A DNA stretch of 64,000 bases from Choristoneura fumiferana (Eukaryota > Arthropoda > Insecta > Lepidoptera > Tortricidae). Below are positions 11,591-22,599 of the stretch, one piece after another. The position numbers and the translations under genes were made by a program. The notes beneath the pieces are model-generated. The model did not search any database. It saw only the letters and a program-made list of their open reading frames with translations, and was not told the DNA's origin. The DNA lies in the NCBI RefSeq assembly GCF_025370935.1, contig NC_133481.1:14794328-14858327 (forward strand), read 5' to 3'. Each line of letters opens with the position of its first letter. Positions within the stretch are counted from its first letter, which is position 1.

Positions 11591-14500
11591 TTATTTGAGA
11601 TTCTCCTCGCTGGGGCGTGGCGTGCGGCAGCGCGCGTCCTCCGCGCGCGCGGTGGGCTGCGGCGCGACGGCGGGCTCGTTCGGGTTGTGGCGGCGCAGGC
11701 GCTCCGCCAGCCACAGCGCGGGCTCCGCCGGCCGCTCGTGCGCGAGCGCCGTCAGCGCCGGCGCCAGCGACGCCGCCAGGTGCTTCTGGATGTAGTCCTT
11801 CACTTGGCAGCGGCGGAGGAGCGGACCCACTACCACTGGAGAATAAGAAAGAAAGATAGATTAGATAGGTAAAGGTAGATAGATAGAAAAATAAAACTTT
11901 ATTCACAAACATGCCATGAGGTAAGTCGGGGCAAGCGCGCCAGCGGGGGTAAGCGCTCCTACCATTAAAATATAGAAAAATATTGATATTGTACTACTAA
12001 CGACATTTTACAGGTCTTAGGAGCGTGGTTGTAAGATGTCGTTATTAAGTGCTTATGATCTTCTTCTTCTTTGTCGTGTCGCTCTTGGCAGAGCGGTCGT
12101 GGTCACATTGAGGCGTCCGCGTCGGTGATAGAGGCGGACACAGCTCTCCATACGATCTCCCTTCAATGGAAAAACGAGTCTGATTTTGCGAGTTCGCTTC
12201 GTCACCTCACTGACGTGTTTCAGGGATTTTACTAAATCGCGGGCGCAGTCTCTCGTGCGCGAGCGCCACGACGCTAGGTGCTTCTGGATGTAGTCAAGTC
12301 ACTCTTGGCAGTGACGGAGGAGCGGACTCGCTATCACTAGGGAAATAAAACTTCGGATTTCGGAATGCGATAGTTGACATCATTAAGATAAATTTGAGGG
12401 CCTCCGCTAACTCGCGTGGGAGCACGGTATGACGCTGGCACGGCGTCCAGCCAGTTTTATGTTATATATTAGAGCAGCTCGTCAACTGCTGAACAAAGGC
12501 CTCACCACGAGAACGCCATAACCATGAGCCTAGGAGGCCCGCAATTGCTTCGTCTTCCAGTTCGTGGTCGCTACTCGAGGACTTCTCTCCCCAGACGGTT
12601 ATGTTCTTCGAGTGCCCGCCGGCCCGCCCATAGACACTTCAATTTACATATTTTTTGAGCTTATGTCGCTGCAAGTAGGTACTAACTGTTAGGAAAGAAG
12701 AAGTGTATCTCCCTGAGCGCTTCGGCGAGGTTCTCGCTGCCGTGCAGCGCGTTGAAATAGTCCCCGTACTTGGTGCGGCGGCCGTAGCACGCCCGCAGGC
12801 TGTCCGGCCAGTACGCCTGCGCCTCCGCTACCCTACGCATAGTATTTTATGTATCGTGCTATAACAGGGGTCAAAAATGACGAGTGGCGTGAGATACGAT
12901 GTGAGCGTAGCGACTTTTTTTACTTAATTATGCAATGTCGCATTTAACTGTACTTTTTCTACGACTTGGTACTTATTAGATAAAAATGCAAATAGAAGGT
13001 AAACAACAATAAATGAGCGGGAAATATGAAAATGACAAAATTCGTCTATCGCAAACTTTTTTAATATACATACCTATTATTGTTCTATAAGTATAAGAAC
13101 CATAACATGACTACCTACTTTGAAACAATATCTTATCTAAACGTATGTATTGAATTAATGTTCACAAAGTTCACTCAGAAAAATCATCGATTTTAAGGTG
13201 GGTACAGGCTTTTTTCAAAGAAGTAACCATATGAATTAAGTACCTACTTACCTAAGTGGCTGCACCTTAGCCTGTCCGAACGGATTAGTGTTCGTGATTA
13301 AGTAAACTAAATCACAGATAACAGTACCTATAGGAGTAGAAAAACAATACTAAACTATACGTTAAGTATTCAAATTTACCTTGCGGGTCCCATAAGGGTG
13401 CGCCACTTCTGTATGCAGTTGCGTGCAGCCAGCACCATCGCCACGATGGGGCCGCGGGACATGTGCGCCACGAGGTGCGGGAAGTGATGTCGGCCGTAGT
13501 GCCCCTTATACAGCTCGGCCGCTTGCTCCGGCGTCAGGTGAACAATGCGCTTCTGTTTCACAAAAATTACCAGTACCCTTAGTGTAAGTTTTCGGTTACA
13601 AAATACGTCTCGATCGCGTTCGCGTTAAAATCTCAATTGGTATGGAAACACGAAAATCGCAAACGTTCCGCTAGAGGCACTGTTCGACGCGAACGCGATG
13701 GAGGCGTATTTTGTAACCGAAAACTTACACTAAGGGTACAGGCCTTATGGTGAGTTTCCACCGGCGAGGCGAGACGAGACGAGGCGAGATGAGAATTGAA
13801 ATTTGTAGGCGGGCGCCGCCATACAAATTTCAATTCTCGTCTCACCTCGTCTACGAAATGATTGTATTTTATCAATTAGTTCTCTAAACGGCCCAAAGAG
13901 GGCGCTGTTAAACTAGTATAATAGGATTGTCTCATAGAAATAAAAGCCCTTTTTTTCGCCATCACCGACTGCAACGGTCGGCACGAAACCTATTAATCTG
14001 TCTTTTTATTCTTCCCAGAATTCCCTAAATTAACGCCTCGTCTCGTCTCGCCTCGCCGGTGGAAAATCACCTTTATACTACGAAGTGCAAAATTCGAACT
14101 TCGTAGGTATCTTGCCATCCCGCTGACGCTTATGTTATTTAATACGAGAGTGAGAGGGACGGTACGATGCGACTTCGATTTAAGAAATTTCGTAGTAGCC
14201 CCCTACTTAAGCTTAGTTATTCCTACCTCGACAAGTTCGTTCGTGGCACCCGGTGGAACCCAGTCGCAGGGAGCCTCTGCTGTCCCTATCAAGATTTTTG
14301 TTGACAAGTACGGCAAATGCTGACTGCAACAAGGTTCTACCGGTTGGAACGCACAAGCAATACAATAACATTGTGTCTGAAATAACACGAGCTGCCATGC
14401 GCACTAACCCTCCAAACGTCAACAAGAATTTATAATTAGTTTTTTATGGTTTCTATAGATAAAAGAGCTAAGAGCAGGGGGTGCTCAATGATAGCAAGTA

Positions 14501-17500
14501 GTTGATTAAGGGTTGTCAAAAACAAATTTTAGAGCTTGCAGTTAATGAAATAGGTATAGTCACATCAAGGGAATTTTAAGTTACTTGCTATTGTTGAGAA
14601 CTAAGTTGAATACTTAATAGGTAGGTACTTGTAGTGCAGACGTGACAAATATTGACGCTAATAAATCCTACTAGCATTTAACCCTTAATAAGGTAGAGGT
14701 GATTTAGCAACCACTTGCATTGAGTTGGAAACTGATCCTTATTAATGTCATGATACGTCACAATTTCCAATGTAATTATTGAAAAAAACGACTAGCTTAA
14801 AAAAAATTTATTGTCAGGTATGTATCCGATAGCTGCTTTTGATTCTGTGGTAGTATGCTCCAGTAAACGGGGCCTTATTAAGGGTTAAATTACGATTGGA
14901 ACAATTTTTAGATCCATTAAATTTATAACCCGCTTGCTCGTTGGCTTCACTCTCCATCAATCCATGCATCCCAGATTATTTACGTTCCACTGCTGACCAC
15001 AGGCCTCCTCTCAGAATGAGAGGGTTTGGGCCATATTTCCCACGGGGGCCCAGTGTGGATCGGGAACTTCACATGTGAATTACTTCACAGGTGTGTGCAG
15101 GTTTCCTTAAGACACTTAAGATGTTTTCCTTCACCGTAAAGCTCATGGTAAATTTCAAATATAATTTCAAAAAATAATTTCGAAAAAGTCATTACAAAAA
15201 AATATATGATGATTGTTTTGAATATCATTATTCACTTCTAAACAGTGCGGCAAGTAGGTACCTACAAATACAAGGCACATGCATGATGAAGTTTTATCTA
15301 TTTTAAAAACATAAAAAAAATAGTTACATATATAAGTTAGGCAAGTATATTAATTAATTGAGTTTTTTTTTTGTATACGACAGGAAGGAAAACGAGCAAG
15401 TGGGTCTCCTGATGGTAAGAGATCACCACCGCCCATAAACATCTGCCACATCAGGGGTATTGCAGGGGTATCGTGGTCCAAATACTGTTAACAAGAAAAG
15501 AAACAATGGCATGCAATTTAAAAACTTCAATCAAAAGTCGTAGCTAGCAACCCTAAGGCTAAGGCTGCCAGTGACGTGGAATAATGAGCACGTCCCTCCC
15601 GGCCAATGCCCGCAACTTAGCATATCGCGACAGCCCCCAGAGACTGGCTGCACGCGCTATCTAGGGCTGTGCCTAATATATACTAAAACAACTAAGTATA
15701 GCCGGCCACACACGCTAGGTTATAGCCGATTATAATGCAGGAATAACCAAAAAATATTAATTTGCATATTTCAAATTTTGCTTGCTCAGGCAAGAAGTCA
15801 TGTCATATACACTTTCAGTTATACCTGCACAAATGAACTGTGCAGGCATAACCATCGGTTATATTATAACCAGAGCCCGGAATTTTCACGGCATTTTTAA
15901 TCTGTAATAGTGATTACTTGATTAGTGACTTCTCGCTTATCGACTTCCGATATTCAAATTCGATATATCGATACAAAAATTTGACCTTGGCGTAATTGTG
16001 TTATTATTATGATCCTTGGTATGGTTAGGTAGCAGTGACGTCCACAAGCGACACGACGACTTTTTATTATTTGATAGAGAGTACCAACCCTAGCTCTCGG
16101 ACATTCGGACAGCGCCACCCTTCGGGATATTTTGGAAGGGGATACAATTTTCGAATGCAAATTTTATATTTTAAAAAGATATGGTACCTAATGCAACGAT
16201 TAGCACGACGATATTTAGGGTTCCGTAGCCAAAATGGCAAAAACGAAACCCCGGAAAAAAACCCATAGAAGTAAATTGAGGCTGTTTTTTTTTCTCGTCT
16301 TGATAAAGTCTTCAGTGAAACAATTCGCATGCGAAGTATTCAACTTTAAAGTGAAAATTTTTGCCGTAGGCCTCATCGAGAAACTTTTTACGGCACTCCA
16401 TCGGAACTAACCGCTCACCCGGACAAGAGATATCGTTATTAAGCAATCAAATTAAGATTGTTTTTATGGAATCTTTTTGTATTTTTTATTTCAATTCCAA
16501 ATTTTTTTTGTTACTTTTACGGTCATCCTTTATAGGTTTTACGGGATGACCGTAATGTAACAAAAAAAATTGGAATTGAAATAAAAAATACAAAAAGATT
16601 CCAAAAAACAAACCTTCTACAAACATCAAGGGGTACGAACATATTTATTGAAATTCACAATCCGCGTCACGAGCGACAACATTTGTTCTTTATGGCTCAA
16701 TATTACACGCTTAAGAATTACCATGAAACTTTGTATCCCTCCCTTATTGTTTTTTGTATAGAGTTGACATGAAATTTGTTGTCCATCGAGCATATCCCCA
16801 AATGACCGGATGACCAAGTGGTTAGAGAACCTGACTACGAAGCTTGAGGTCCCGGTTTCGATTCCCGGCCGGGGCAGCTATTTGTGTGAATACTTAATAA
16901 GAATAATTGTTCTCGGGTCTTGGATGTTTAATATGTATATAAGTATGTTTATCCGTTGCCTAGTGTCCATAGTAGGTAGTTTGGGACTAGGTCAATTGGT
17001 GCCAAGTGTCCCATGATATTTATTTATTGAAATGGTTCATCTCTTTTCGGATTATATACATACGTCCCACTACATGGCACAGGCCGAATTGGGAACTTCC
17101 CTCACATTATTAGATTTCTTCGCAAGTGAGTGCAAGGTCCTCGCAATTTTTTCCTTCACCATAAAGTTCGTGGTAAATTTCGAATGTGATTTCGCCGTAT
17201 CCTTAGGGCCGAGGCTAGCTGACCCGGTTTGCACAGAACTGGTGGACGCCTATTGCAAAATAGTACTTACGAGCAGCGCTAACTGCGCGCGTCGCGTGCG
17301 ACGGATTTTACCTGTACCCGCGCCCGCAGGCGTGCGCCCGCGCAGTGCACCCGCGCCAGCTAGGTACAGATAGTGCCACAAGTAGTTACATAAAGAACTG
17401 ATTGCTTAAAAAATGAATGAATGAAATTAATTAGTAATACGGTATTTGACTATTTTGTATTAGTTTTATAAATTAAAACTACACAATGCCTGTTATCGAA

Positions 17501-18149
17501 TAGAAAAACAATTTTTAAGCTATACCTTTACAAATAACAAAGTTATAAAGGTTTGAAATTCAAGATAAGACAGAGAAAGACATACTGGCATGTGACGTCA
17601 CACGCCAGTACCGCCATACTTGCTGCATAGAGAAAAGCGTTTGAGAGAGAAACAGGTATATAGATTTTTCAAAAAATCAGTACAAATCCAATTTTCAACC
17701 GATTTAAATTTTCTCTTCGCTAAACACTATCTGTATATCTATATTTTCATAATAGTATTAAGATATGGCAAAATCAGGAGTTGTCAAATACCGTATTGTC
17801 AAAATTCCGCTGTCATTACATAACATGTTCTTGTGTCCGTGACCTCAACTACAGAGGCACTACCTTTAGTTGCAAAACACAGTAGGTAGGTATATCTACA
17901 CGAACAAATCCATTGGCGTACCATCACTCGGCGAACCGTCTGCCAATCAATAATCTGCGTAAAAATTGACACCGAATCATTAGTACTTAACCATTTTATT
18001 GTACTAACAGCAAGAATCATGAACCCGTTGTTTCTGATATGGTTTTTGATGGCCTCGGCATCTTCGTACGCTTCTGGCTTGATCACGGCCAGTGTACGCT
18101 CGGAAAACGCGTGGAACTCGCCGCTTGTGTCCGAAGAGGCTATCGACAT
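11591..18149 (-). CDS. NME5: NME5-type nucleoside diphosphate kinase-like protein with Dpy-30 motif
   Basis: Complete gene read right to left: exons 18149-18009, 13552-13380, 12832-12687, 11835-11591 (TAA), 705 nt, 234 residues, phases 0/2/1 consistent. The NDK-like domain starts with RTLAVIKPEAYEDAEAI, continues LTPEQAAELYKGHYGRHHF and RGPIVAMVL, and keeps the N-x-x-H-G-S signature as YFNALHGSE, including the phospho-accepting histidine. Exon 4 carries a Dpy-30 motif (VKDYIQKHLAASLAPAL ... RPAEPALWLAERL ... NPNEP), which marks NME5 rather than housekeeping kinases. In other animals NME5 sits in the radial spoke/axoneme of cilia and sperm. The usual GPTN loop reads GPAR here, so catalysis is doubtful. 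Two donors are GTTAGT. The 4.5-kb first intron is full of mobile elements. The GC-rich last exon contrasts with its surroundings. Confidence 0.9.
12050..12170. mobile_element. Repeat fragment in NME5 intron 3
   Basis: 'TCGTGTCGCTCTTGGCAGAG' and the sequence after it resemble a dispersed lepidopteran repeat. Too short to classify. Confidence 0.35.
12248..12345 (-). pseudogene. Decayed partial copy of NME5 exon 4 inside intron 3
   Basis: On the minus strand this stretch repeats the beginning of the exon at 11835-11591: a YAG acceptor-like end, 'GTCCGCTCCTCCG', 'GACTACATCCAGAAGCACCT' and 'GCGCTCGCGCACGAG' are shared in order. Small insertions and deletions break the frame and the Dpy-30 helix is incomplete. 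It lies about 410 bases upstream of the real exon in transcript direction. A non-functional duplicate is the simplest reading. Confidence 0.7.
12470..12610. mobile_element. LINE fragment in NME5 intron 3
   Basis: 'CAACTGCTGAACAAAGGCCT' followed by decayed sequence resembles the 3' region of lepidopteran LINEs. Confidence 0.35.
13573..13739. mobile_element. MITE with about 35-bp inverted repeats, NME5 intron 1
   Basis: 'GTACCCTTAGTGTAAGTTTT' through ACAAAATACG is exactly mirrored by CGTATTTTGT through 'AAAACTTACACTAAGGGTAC'. Begins only about 20 bases from the NME5 exon 2 acceptor. Confidence 0.75.
13749..14071. mobile_element. MITE with ACCGGCGAGGCGAGACGAG inverted ends
   Basis: Left TTTCCACCGGCGAGGCGAGA and right TCTCGCCTCGCCGGTGGAAA are inverse; an inner smaller palindrome (AATTGAAATTTGTA / TACAAATTTCAATT) sits at about 13790-13835. 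Confidence 0.7.
14075..14207. mobile_element. Palindromic MITE, CTACTACGAA family, copy 2
   Basis: ATACTACGAAGTGCAAAATT at left, AAATTTCGTAGTAG at right, 'GAGAGTGAGAGGGACGGTAC' inside. Confidence 0.7.
14222..14310 (-). mobile_element. Fragment related to the 1400-1543 element
   Basis: Carries CGACAAGTTCGTTCGTGGCA, CACCCGGTGGAACCC and GCAGGGAGCCTCTGC, the inverse of the core at 1487-1535. Confidence 0.5.
14985..15180 (+). mobile_element. LINE/SINE 3'-region fragment
   Basis: 'CAGGCCTCCTCTCAGAATGA', 'GGGCCCAGTGTGGATCGGGA' and 'TTTTCCTTCACCGTAAAGCT' are a recognised lepidopteran repeat; parts recur at 6738-6768, 7700-7735 and 17075-17205. Confidence 0.55.
15360..15680 (+). mobile_element. Dispersed repeat fragment
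   Basis: 'GGAAAACGAGCAAGTGGGTC', TCCTGATGGTAAG and ATCACCACCGCCCATAAACA form a sequence common in lepidopteran genomes. Class not determined. Confidence 0.45.
16205..16380 (+). mobile_element. GGGTTCCGTAGCCAAAATGGC repeat fragment
   Basis: 'TTTAGGGTTCCGTAGCCAAA' followed by 'ATGGCAAAAACGAAACCC' resembles repeats at 50648-50900 and 53455-53480. Confidence 0.45.
16466..16613. mobile_element. Palindromic element with about 60-bp arms
   Basis: 'TGGAATCTTTTTGTATTTTT' through AATTCCAA, TTTTTTTTGTTAC and ACGGTCATCC is mirrored by GGATGACCGT, GTAACAAAAAAAA and TTGGAATTGAAATAAAAAAT to TTCCA. The loop is about 15-20 bases. Located in NME5 intron 1. Confidence 0.7.
16804..17030 (+). mobile_element. 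Full-length tRNA-derived SINE
   Basis: Head resembles a tRNA with A-box TGACCAAGTGG (16811-16821) and B-box-like GGTTTCGATTCCC (from 16854), then the shared body (TTGTTCTCGGGTCTTGGATG, TTATCCGTTGCCTAGTGTCC) and an ATTTATTTATT tail. Best reference copy in the window. Confidence 0.8.
17075..17205 (+). mobile_element. LINE/SINE 3'-region fragment
   Basis: 'CCGAATTGGGAACTTCCC' and 'TTCACCATAAAGTTCGTGGT' match the repeat at 14985-15180 after the full-length SINE. Confidence 0.5.
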
Positions 18150-18334
18150 CGTATAAGTTTTAATTATAAATTAAATTTATTACTATAAATAAAGACAATG
18201 TTAGTTTCGTGACGTCTTAATTGTGACGCAGTCAAATTGATTGGGATTTGATTGGGATTGGCATTGACCTATAGTGACAAAAGAGCATTTATCACTACGT
18301 TTGGTTTCGACACCAAATATAAAAAAATTATCAA

Positions 18335-18884
18335 AAAATGGAACCGACTTCAAAAACCTTGAAAATAATTTTCTACTAACTAGTTTGAAGTCGGTGCCTC
18401 AGCACGAGCCAGCAGGAGTGGAACTATAGTCGTCTACCTCACCTACATATATATTGGGCTTCAATCACTCCTGCTGGCTCGTGCTGAGGCACCGACTTCA
18501 AACTAGTAGAAAATATTTTCAAGGTTTTTGAAGTCGGTTCCGTTTTTAGTGAGTTGTAGCCAAAGTGCATCTCACAACGATTCCATTAAGCTCAAACACA
18601 GCATTGTTATATAATTTTATAACAGAGTACCGGTACCTACGGTCTTCTTTATTAGGGTCCAGTTCTAATCGCTATAGGTGTGCTTTAAAAATTCGAGGGT
18701 TGCCCTCGATTTCTCTCAGATTCATCAGACTTGGTGTCAATGGGACCACCTCAAAATATGTCCTTTAGAATTAAAAAAGAATTTTGAAATTCGGCCCACA
18801 ATTGGCGGAGTTATCGCGTAACAAACATACAAAAAAAACATACACTCGAACTGAGAACCTCCTCCTTTTTTGAAGTCGGTTAAA
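18335..18884. mobile_element. ACCGACTTCAAAAAAGG element, copy 2, with long hairpin
   Basis: 18345-18545 is an almost exact hairpin: 'GGAACCGACTTCAAAAACCT' to 'GCACGAGCCAGCAGGAGTG' is mirrored by 'CACTCCTGCTGGCTCGTGC' to 'GTTTTTGAAGTCGGTTCC'. The unit ends at 18884 with CTCCTTTTTTGAAGTCGGTT. Lies upstream of NME5 exon 1. Confidence 0.7.
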
Positions 18885-18924
18885 AATAATAACAATACAT
18901 TTTGAACTACCAAGCATAATCACA

Positions 18925-19040
18925 CTAATATTATAAATAGAAAGTTTGTTTGAGAGTTTTTATCCCGGAAAATTGCATAGTTCCCACGGGATAGCGATAA
19001 ACGAATTGTACGCGGACGGAGTCGTGGGCAACAGCAAGTA
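18925..19040 (+). mobile_element. Helitron-like fragment
   Basis: CACTAATATTATAAATAG start, then ATCCCGGAAAATTGCATAGT and GGGATAGCGATAAACGAATT, shared with 50386-50626 but internally deleted. Confidence 0.5.
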
Positions 19041-20499
19041 TATCCATATTTATGTTTTGGGTTAGGACTGTCCAGATGAGAATCTGTTTAGCTTATAATC
19101 TGTCCAAATGAGAATCTGTCCAGCTGCTCTGGAGGCCTGACTCTTTCACAAAAATCATTTGTAGGAATACCATTGTTGTATATAATAATATAGTTTATGA
19201 TAACACATGGAAGCAAGCGTGTGTGCCGTAAATGCAGGGGTGAATCCATTGGCAGTGCTTGCCAAATATTTGTATTATATTTATTAATTTACGAGAATAA
19301 AGACACAAGCTTGTAATGGCAAATGGCAAGCCCTCTGCGCGTGGCTCGACGCGCGCTTGGCAAGCTTGTTATTTTTGTAAACTCACTGTATTTGTGGTGT
19401 TTAATAAAGAACACTTGTATTCTAGAACGTCGGAACAAGAGCGTCGCCAGCCGATGGCCCGGGGGGGGGGGGAGCAAGTTGATATGGAAAATGAGAAAAG
19501 TATGAATTGTAGGTATTTATTGGTTTTGGTTTCGACGTACAGGAATGATCGAAAAGCAAGTCAAGTCAAAGAAAAAGGCCAATTAACTTTTTTACCCACA
19601 CTAATCTGTCCGCGCGCGCGCAATTGCAGATTTTTGTAAGTAAACATGTTTTTTCTGTAATTTAATAGATGGTGACATGAATCTATTAAACCGTGAAATA
19701 TCTTGTTGGAAGTAGGATTTTTTGGTAACGCCAGAGACAATAATTTTGGTAACGCAGGAGACGCCCAAAGTGTCGGTAAAATAGTTGATTGGCCCAGAAC
19801 TGGTATGGTTGCTTTAAATTTGGCAACTTTCTTAGAATATATAGGAGGGGGGGGGGGTAGGTGTCCCTCCTTGCTCCCCCCTGGCGATGCCCTTGCGTCG
19901 GAATGTTCATTTTTACATGCTTGTGAATACGCAGGTTGTAATTCCGACCCCCGTTCATTGTTTGCAAGGGTCTAGGTCAGCACCTGCCTACCTAGGTAGA
20001 GGTAGACGATGGGTAGCGTGGTGAGAGATACAAATATTCTTTATTGCACACCATAAAGCAGTAAAAAAACTTATAATATAAACACTTAGATTCACGGTAG
20101 ACAATAGGCGGTCTTATCGCTTAAAAGCGATCTCTTCCAGACAACCATTTGGGATGTTACAAAAATAGGTGAAACAGAAACAGTAAAATAAATACAAATG
20201 AAACAACATACACAACACACGTTAACATACGTGGTACGTTATGATGATAACGTTTGTAATTTAAGTAAAGTAAATGTCTAAGTACAAATATTATTGAATC
20301 AAGAGATACTTTGCATCTGGTAGCATGGTGAACGGTTGTGTTGCTCTGAGGAAGAACTGTGGTTGCGTTCGAAACACGCATGATTTGTGTGTGTTCTTAC
20401 AGTGTGGCACATTTGTTGCATGTAGCTGGTAGTTTTTAGATATCGTATCGTAAGGTCGCGCGGGTATCGTATACTTAGTTCAGTTTAATGAACAGACAG

Positions 20500-21088
20500 C
20501 GGAAGGGAATTTCCATGGCATTTTTTGACCTGTCATAGTGAATTCTCACTTAAATCGACTCTACCTGAATGATGTTGATATATTAGACCTTAAATTATAT
20601 GTATTATTGTGTATTTGACTGTAAAAGAAGTAGTTTAAAACCGGAAAATATGAAAAAAAAAACCTATTTCTTTAAAGAGACATATTTGTTAACAATACAA
20701 CAGAGAAGAGAAGAATTTCAACATTAAAATTGAAGAATAAAACTAAACTGATATTTCATTATTTCGCGTTCTAGAATTTTATTTACTGAAAACAACAGCA
20801 AAATACCCACGACATTGGCAAAATTCTCCACATCAAAAGCGTACAACTATCAATTTTTTTTATCCATTCATTGCTTAAGCATGTCTATTTCACATTTTCA
20901 ACTGCTCGAATGTTAATTGGAAGAGATGGCGCGCACTTTAACTTATTGTCGCTTATTGTTTACCTCTACTTTTAATCTTCTTTAGTGCCTATGTTGTGTA
21001 GGTATCGATAATATGGTATATCGGAAGTCGATAAGTGCGACGTCACTATGACGGGTCAAAAATGCCTTGAAAATTCCACTCTCTGTTA
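20500..21088. mobile_element. Inverted-repeat element (about 590 bp)
   Basis: Left end GGGAATTTCC then ATGGCATTTTTTGACCTGTC is inverse to the right end GACGGGTCAAAAATGCCTTG then GAAAATTCC. Related half-ends occur at 8480-8526 and 15878-15955. No transposase frame inside. Confidence 0.55.
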
Positions 21089-21277
21089 ATGAAGTACAGT
21101 CAGAAGTAGAAGTCTATGGGGGGTTTGTGGTGCTCAAACTGATCCATACCATAAACGACTCTACTGCGATGGTAATAAGAGGATGTGTTTATAATAAACA
21201 TTATTATTTTAAGCTCCGCGATCGCGCATCCCCTCTTACTAATCACTGTAGACGCATACTTCCACATTTTTAAGTTT

Positions 21278-21492
21278 ACTAGCTTTTGCCCGCGGCTTCG
21301 CCCGCGTGGAATTCGGTTATCGCGCGCTGTTCCCTCGGGAACTGTGCATTTTTGTGGCATAGGTAAATAGTAAGCTATGTCACTCTCTGGCCCATAAACT
21401 ATTTCCATGCCAAAAATCACGTTGATCCGTCGCTCTGTTTCGACGTGAAGGATGTACAAACACACACTTCCGCATTTATAGTGTTAGTTTGG
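21278..21492 (-). mobile_element. Helitron-like element, minus orientation
   Basis: Begins ACTAGCTTTTGCCCGCGGC, the inverse of a Helitron CTAGT 3' end, and ends near CCGCATTTATAGTGTTAGT, the inverse of the ACTAATATTATAAATGCG start. Confidence 0.6.
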
Positions 21493-21567
21493 GTAACTTA
21501 CACATTTTCTAAATAAAAAGCAAAATACCAATTTTTTTCGTAGATAAAGTGAAATTATCTTTACTTA

Positions 21568-21690
21568 CTAATATTATAAATGCGAAAATGTGTTTATTTG
21601 TTATTTTGTTCCGCTTAACGCCTTGTTGCCATGAAATTTTGCATACATCATACGAGTATTGGAAAATAATATTAGATTAATAGGATAGGT
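21568..21690 (+). mobile_element. Helitron-like 5' fragment
   Basis: ACTAATATTATAAATGCGAA followed by 'CGCCTTGTTGCCATGAAATT'; only the first 120 or so bases are recognisable. Confidence 0.45.
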
Positions 21691-21804
21691 ATAAGAACCT
21701 TTTAAGAACATGTTATGTTTCCGCGAGCGCCCGATATTCGAATTCTTCGCAGATCGCAGACTATGAGCGATTAGGCCGCCTATTGCTCACCTTGTAATTT
21801 TTTC

Positions 21805-21890
21805 TCAGTGTACCTGTTTTCTGTATCGCTTACTATGTCTGGTGTACAATAAAGAGTCTTTGTATTGTATTGTATTGTATGAGCGTCTTC
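21805..21890 (+). mobile_element. LINE 3' end with (TTGTA)n tail
   Basis: 'GTATCGCTTACTATGTCTGG' then 'TGTACAATAAAGAGTCTTTG' and a TATTG/TTGTA pentamer run. The inverse of this sequence is at 22213-22300. Confidence 0.6.
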
Positions 21891-22212
21891 AGATTATCCG
21901 ATCCGATATCGGTATCGGCCGCCAATACGATATCGGGGCAAGTAAAATAATCTGAAAACGCTCTAATTCGCAACAGCTAAATACTTCAAAATAATTGCTA
22001 ATCAAAACACTAGACACACCAACATAACGTGTGTGAGTGTGTGTGTGTAATAACCACTATATGTAAATAAATAGAAATAAATATAAACTCTCCTTGCCTG
22101 TGATATAAAACTTTGACCAAAAGGTATATAAGGGTACCTAAGGTAGTGTTTGTTTACTATTGTATACAATGAAGAGTTTCCATACATACATATGTGTATA
22201 CGATTTCATTTA

Positions 22213-22305
22213 TTTTACAATACAATACAATACAATACAATACAAAGACTCTTTATTGTACACCAGACATAGTAAGCGATACAGAAAACAAATACACATA
22301 TTTAT
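22213..22305 (-). mobile_element. LINE 3' end with (TTGTA)n tail, opposite orientation
   Basis: ACAATACAAT pentamers then 'CAAAGACTCTTTATTGTACA' and CCAGACATAGTAAGCGATAC: the inverse of 21805-21890, about 325 bases away. Confidence 0.6.
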
Positions 22306-22599
22306 AAACTATCTTCAATTGTCGAACTAAAACAATTACTTTGTTCACCCGCGACCTTTAATCGATTGTAATAGCATCATGACTCTACGCTATTACGTCT
22401 CATAACCCAAGCTATACAAATCAAGTACTATTTGTTTTATAACTTCATAGTAAATAATCATAATAAAAGTACAGACAAAGATAATATACGTCTCATCAGT
22501 CTGTATAACGGACAAGACGCTATCCCACCTCAAAATATTAACAACCAAACAATTAAACAATCAATCGATTGCTACAATCGTCAATTGCATTCGCAATAG

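Noticed and set aside
11298..11912. Long open frame on the minus strand and GC-rich plus-strand frames across NME5 exon 4
   Set aside because: They are shadows of the GC-rich real exon in other frames and run into intron and repeat sequence.
14132..14435. Small frames in NME5 intron 1
   Set aside because: They fall within clustered MITEs.
16804..16875. Possible functional tRNA gene
   Set aside because: The head has A- and B-box-like sequence but no clean cloverleaf or anticodon arm, and is fused to a repeated SINE body with a tail.
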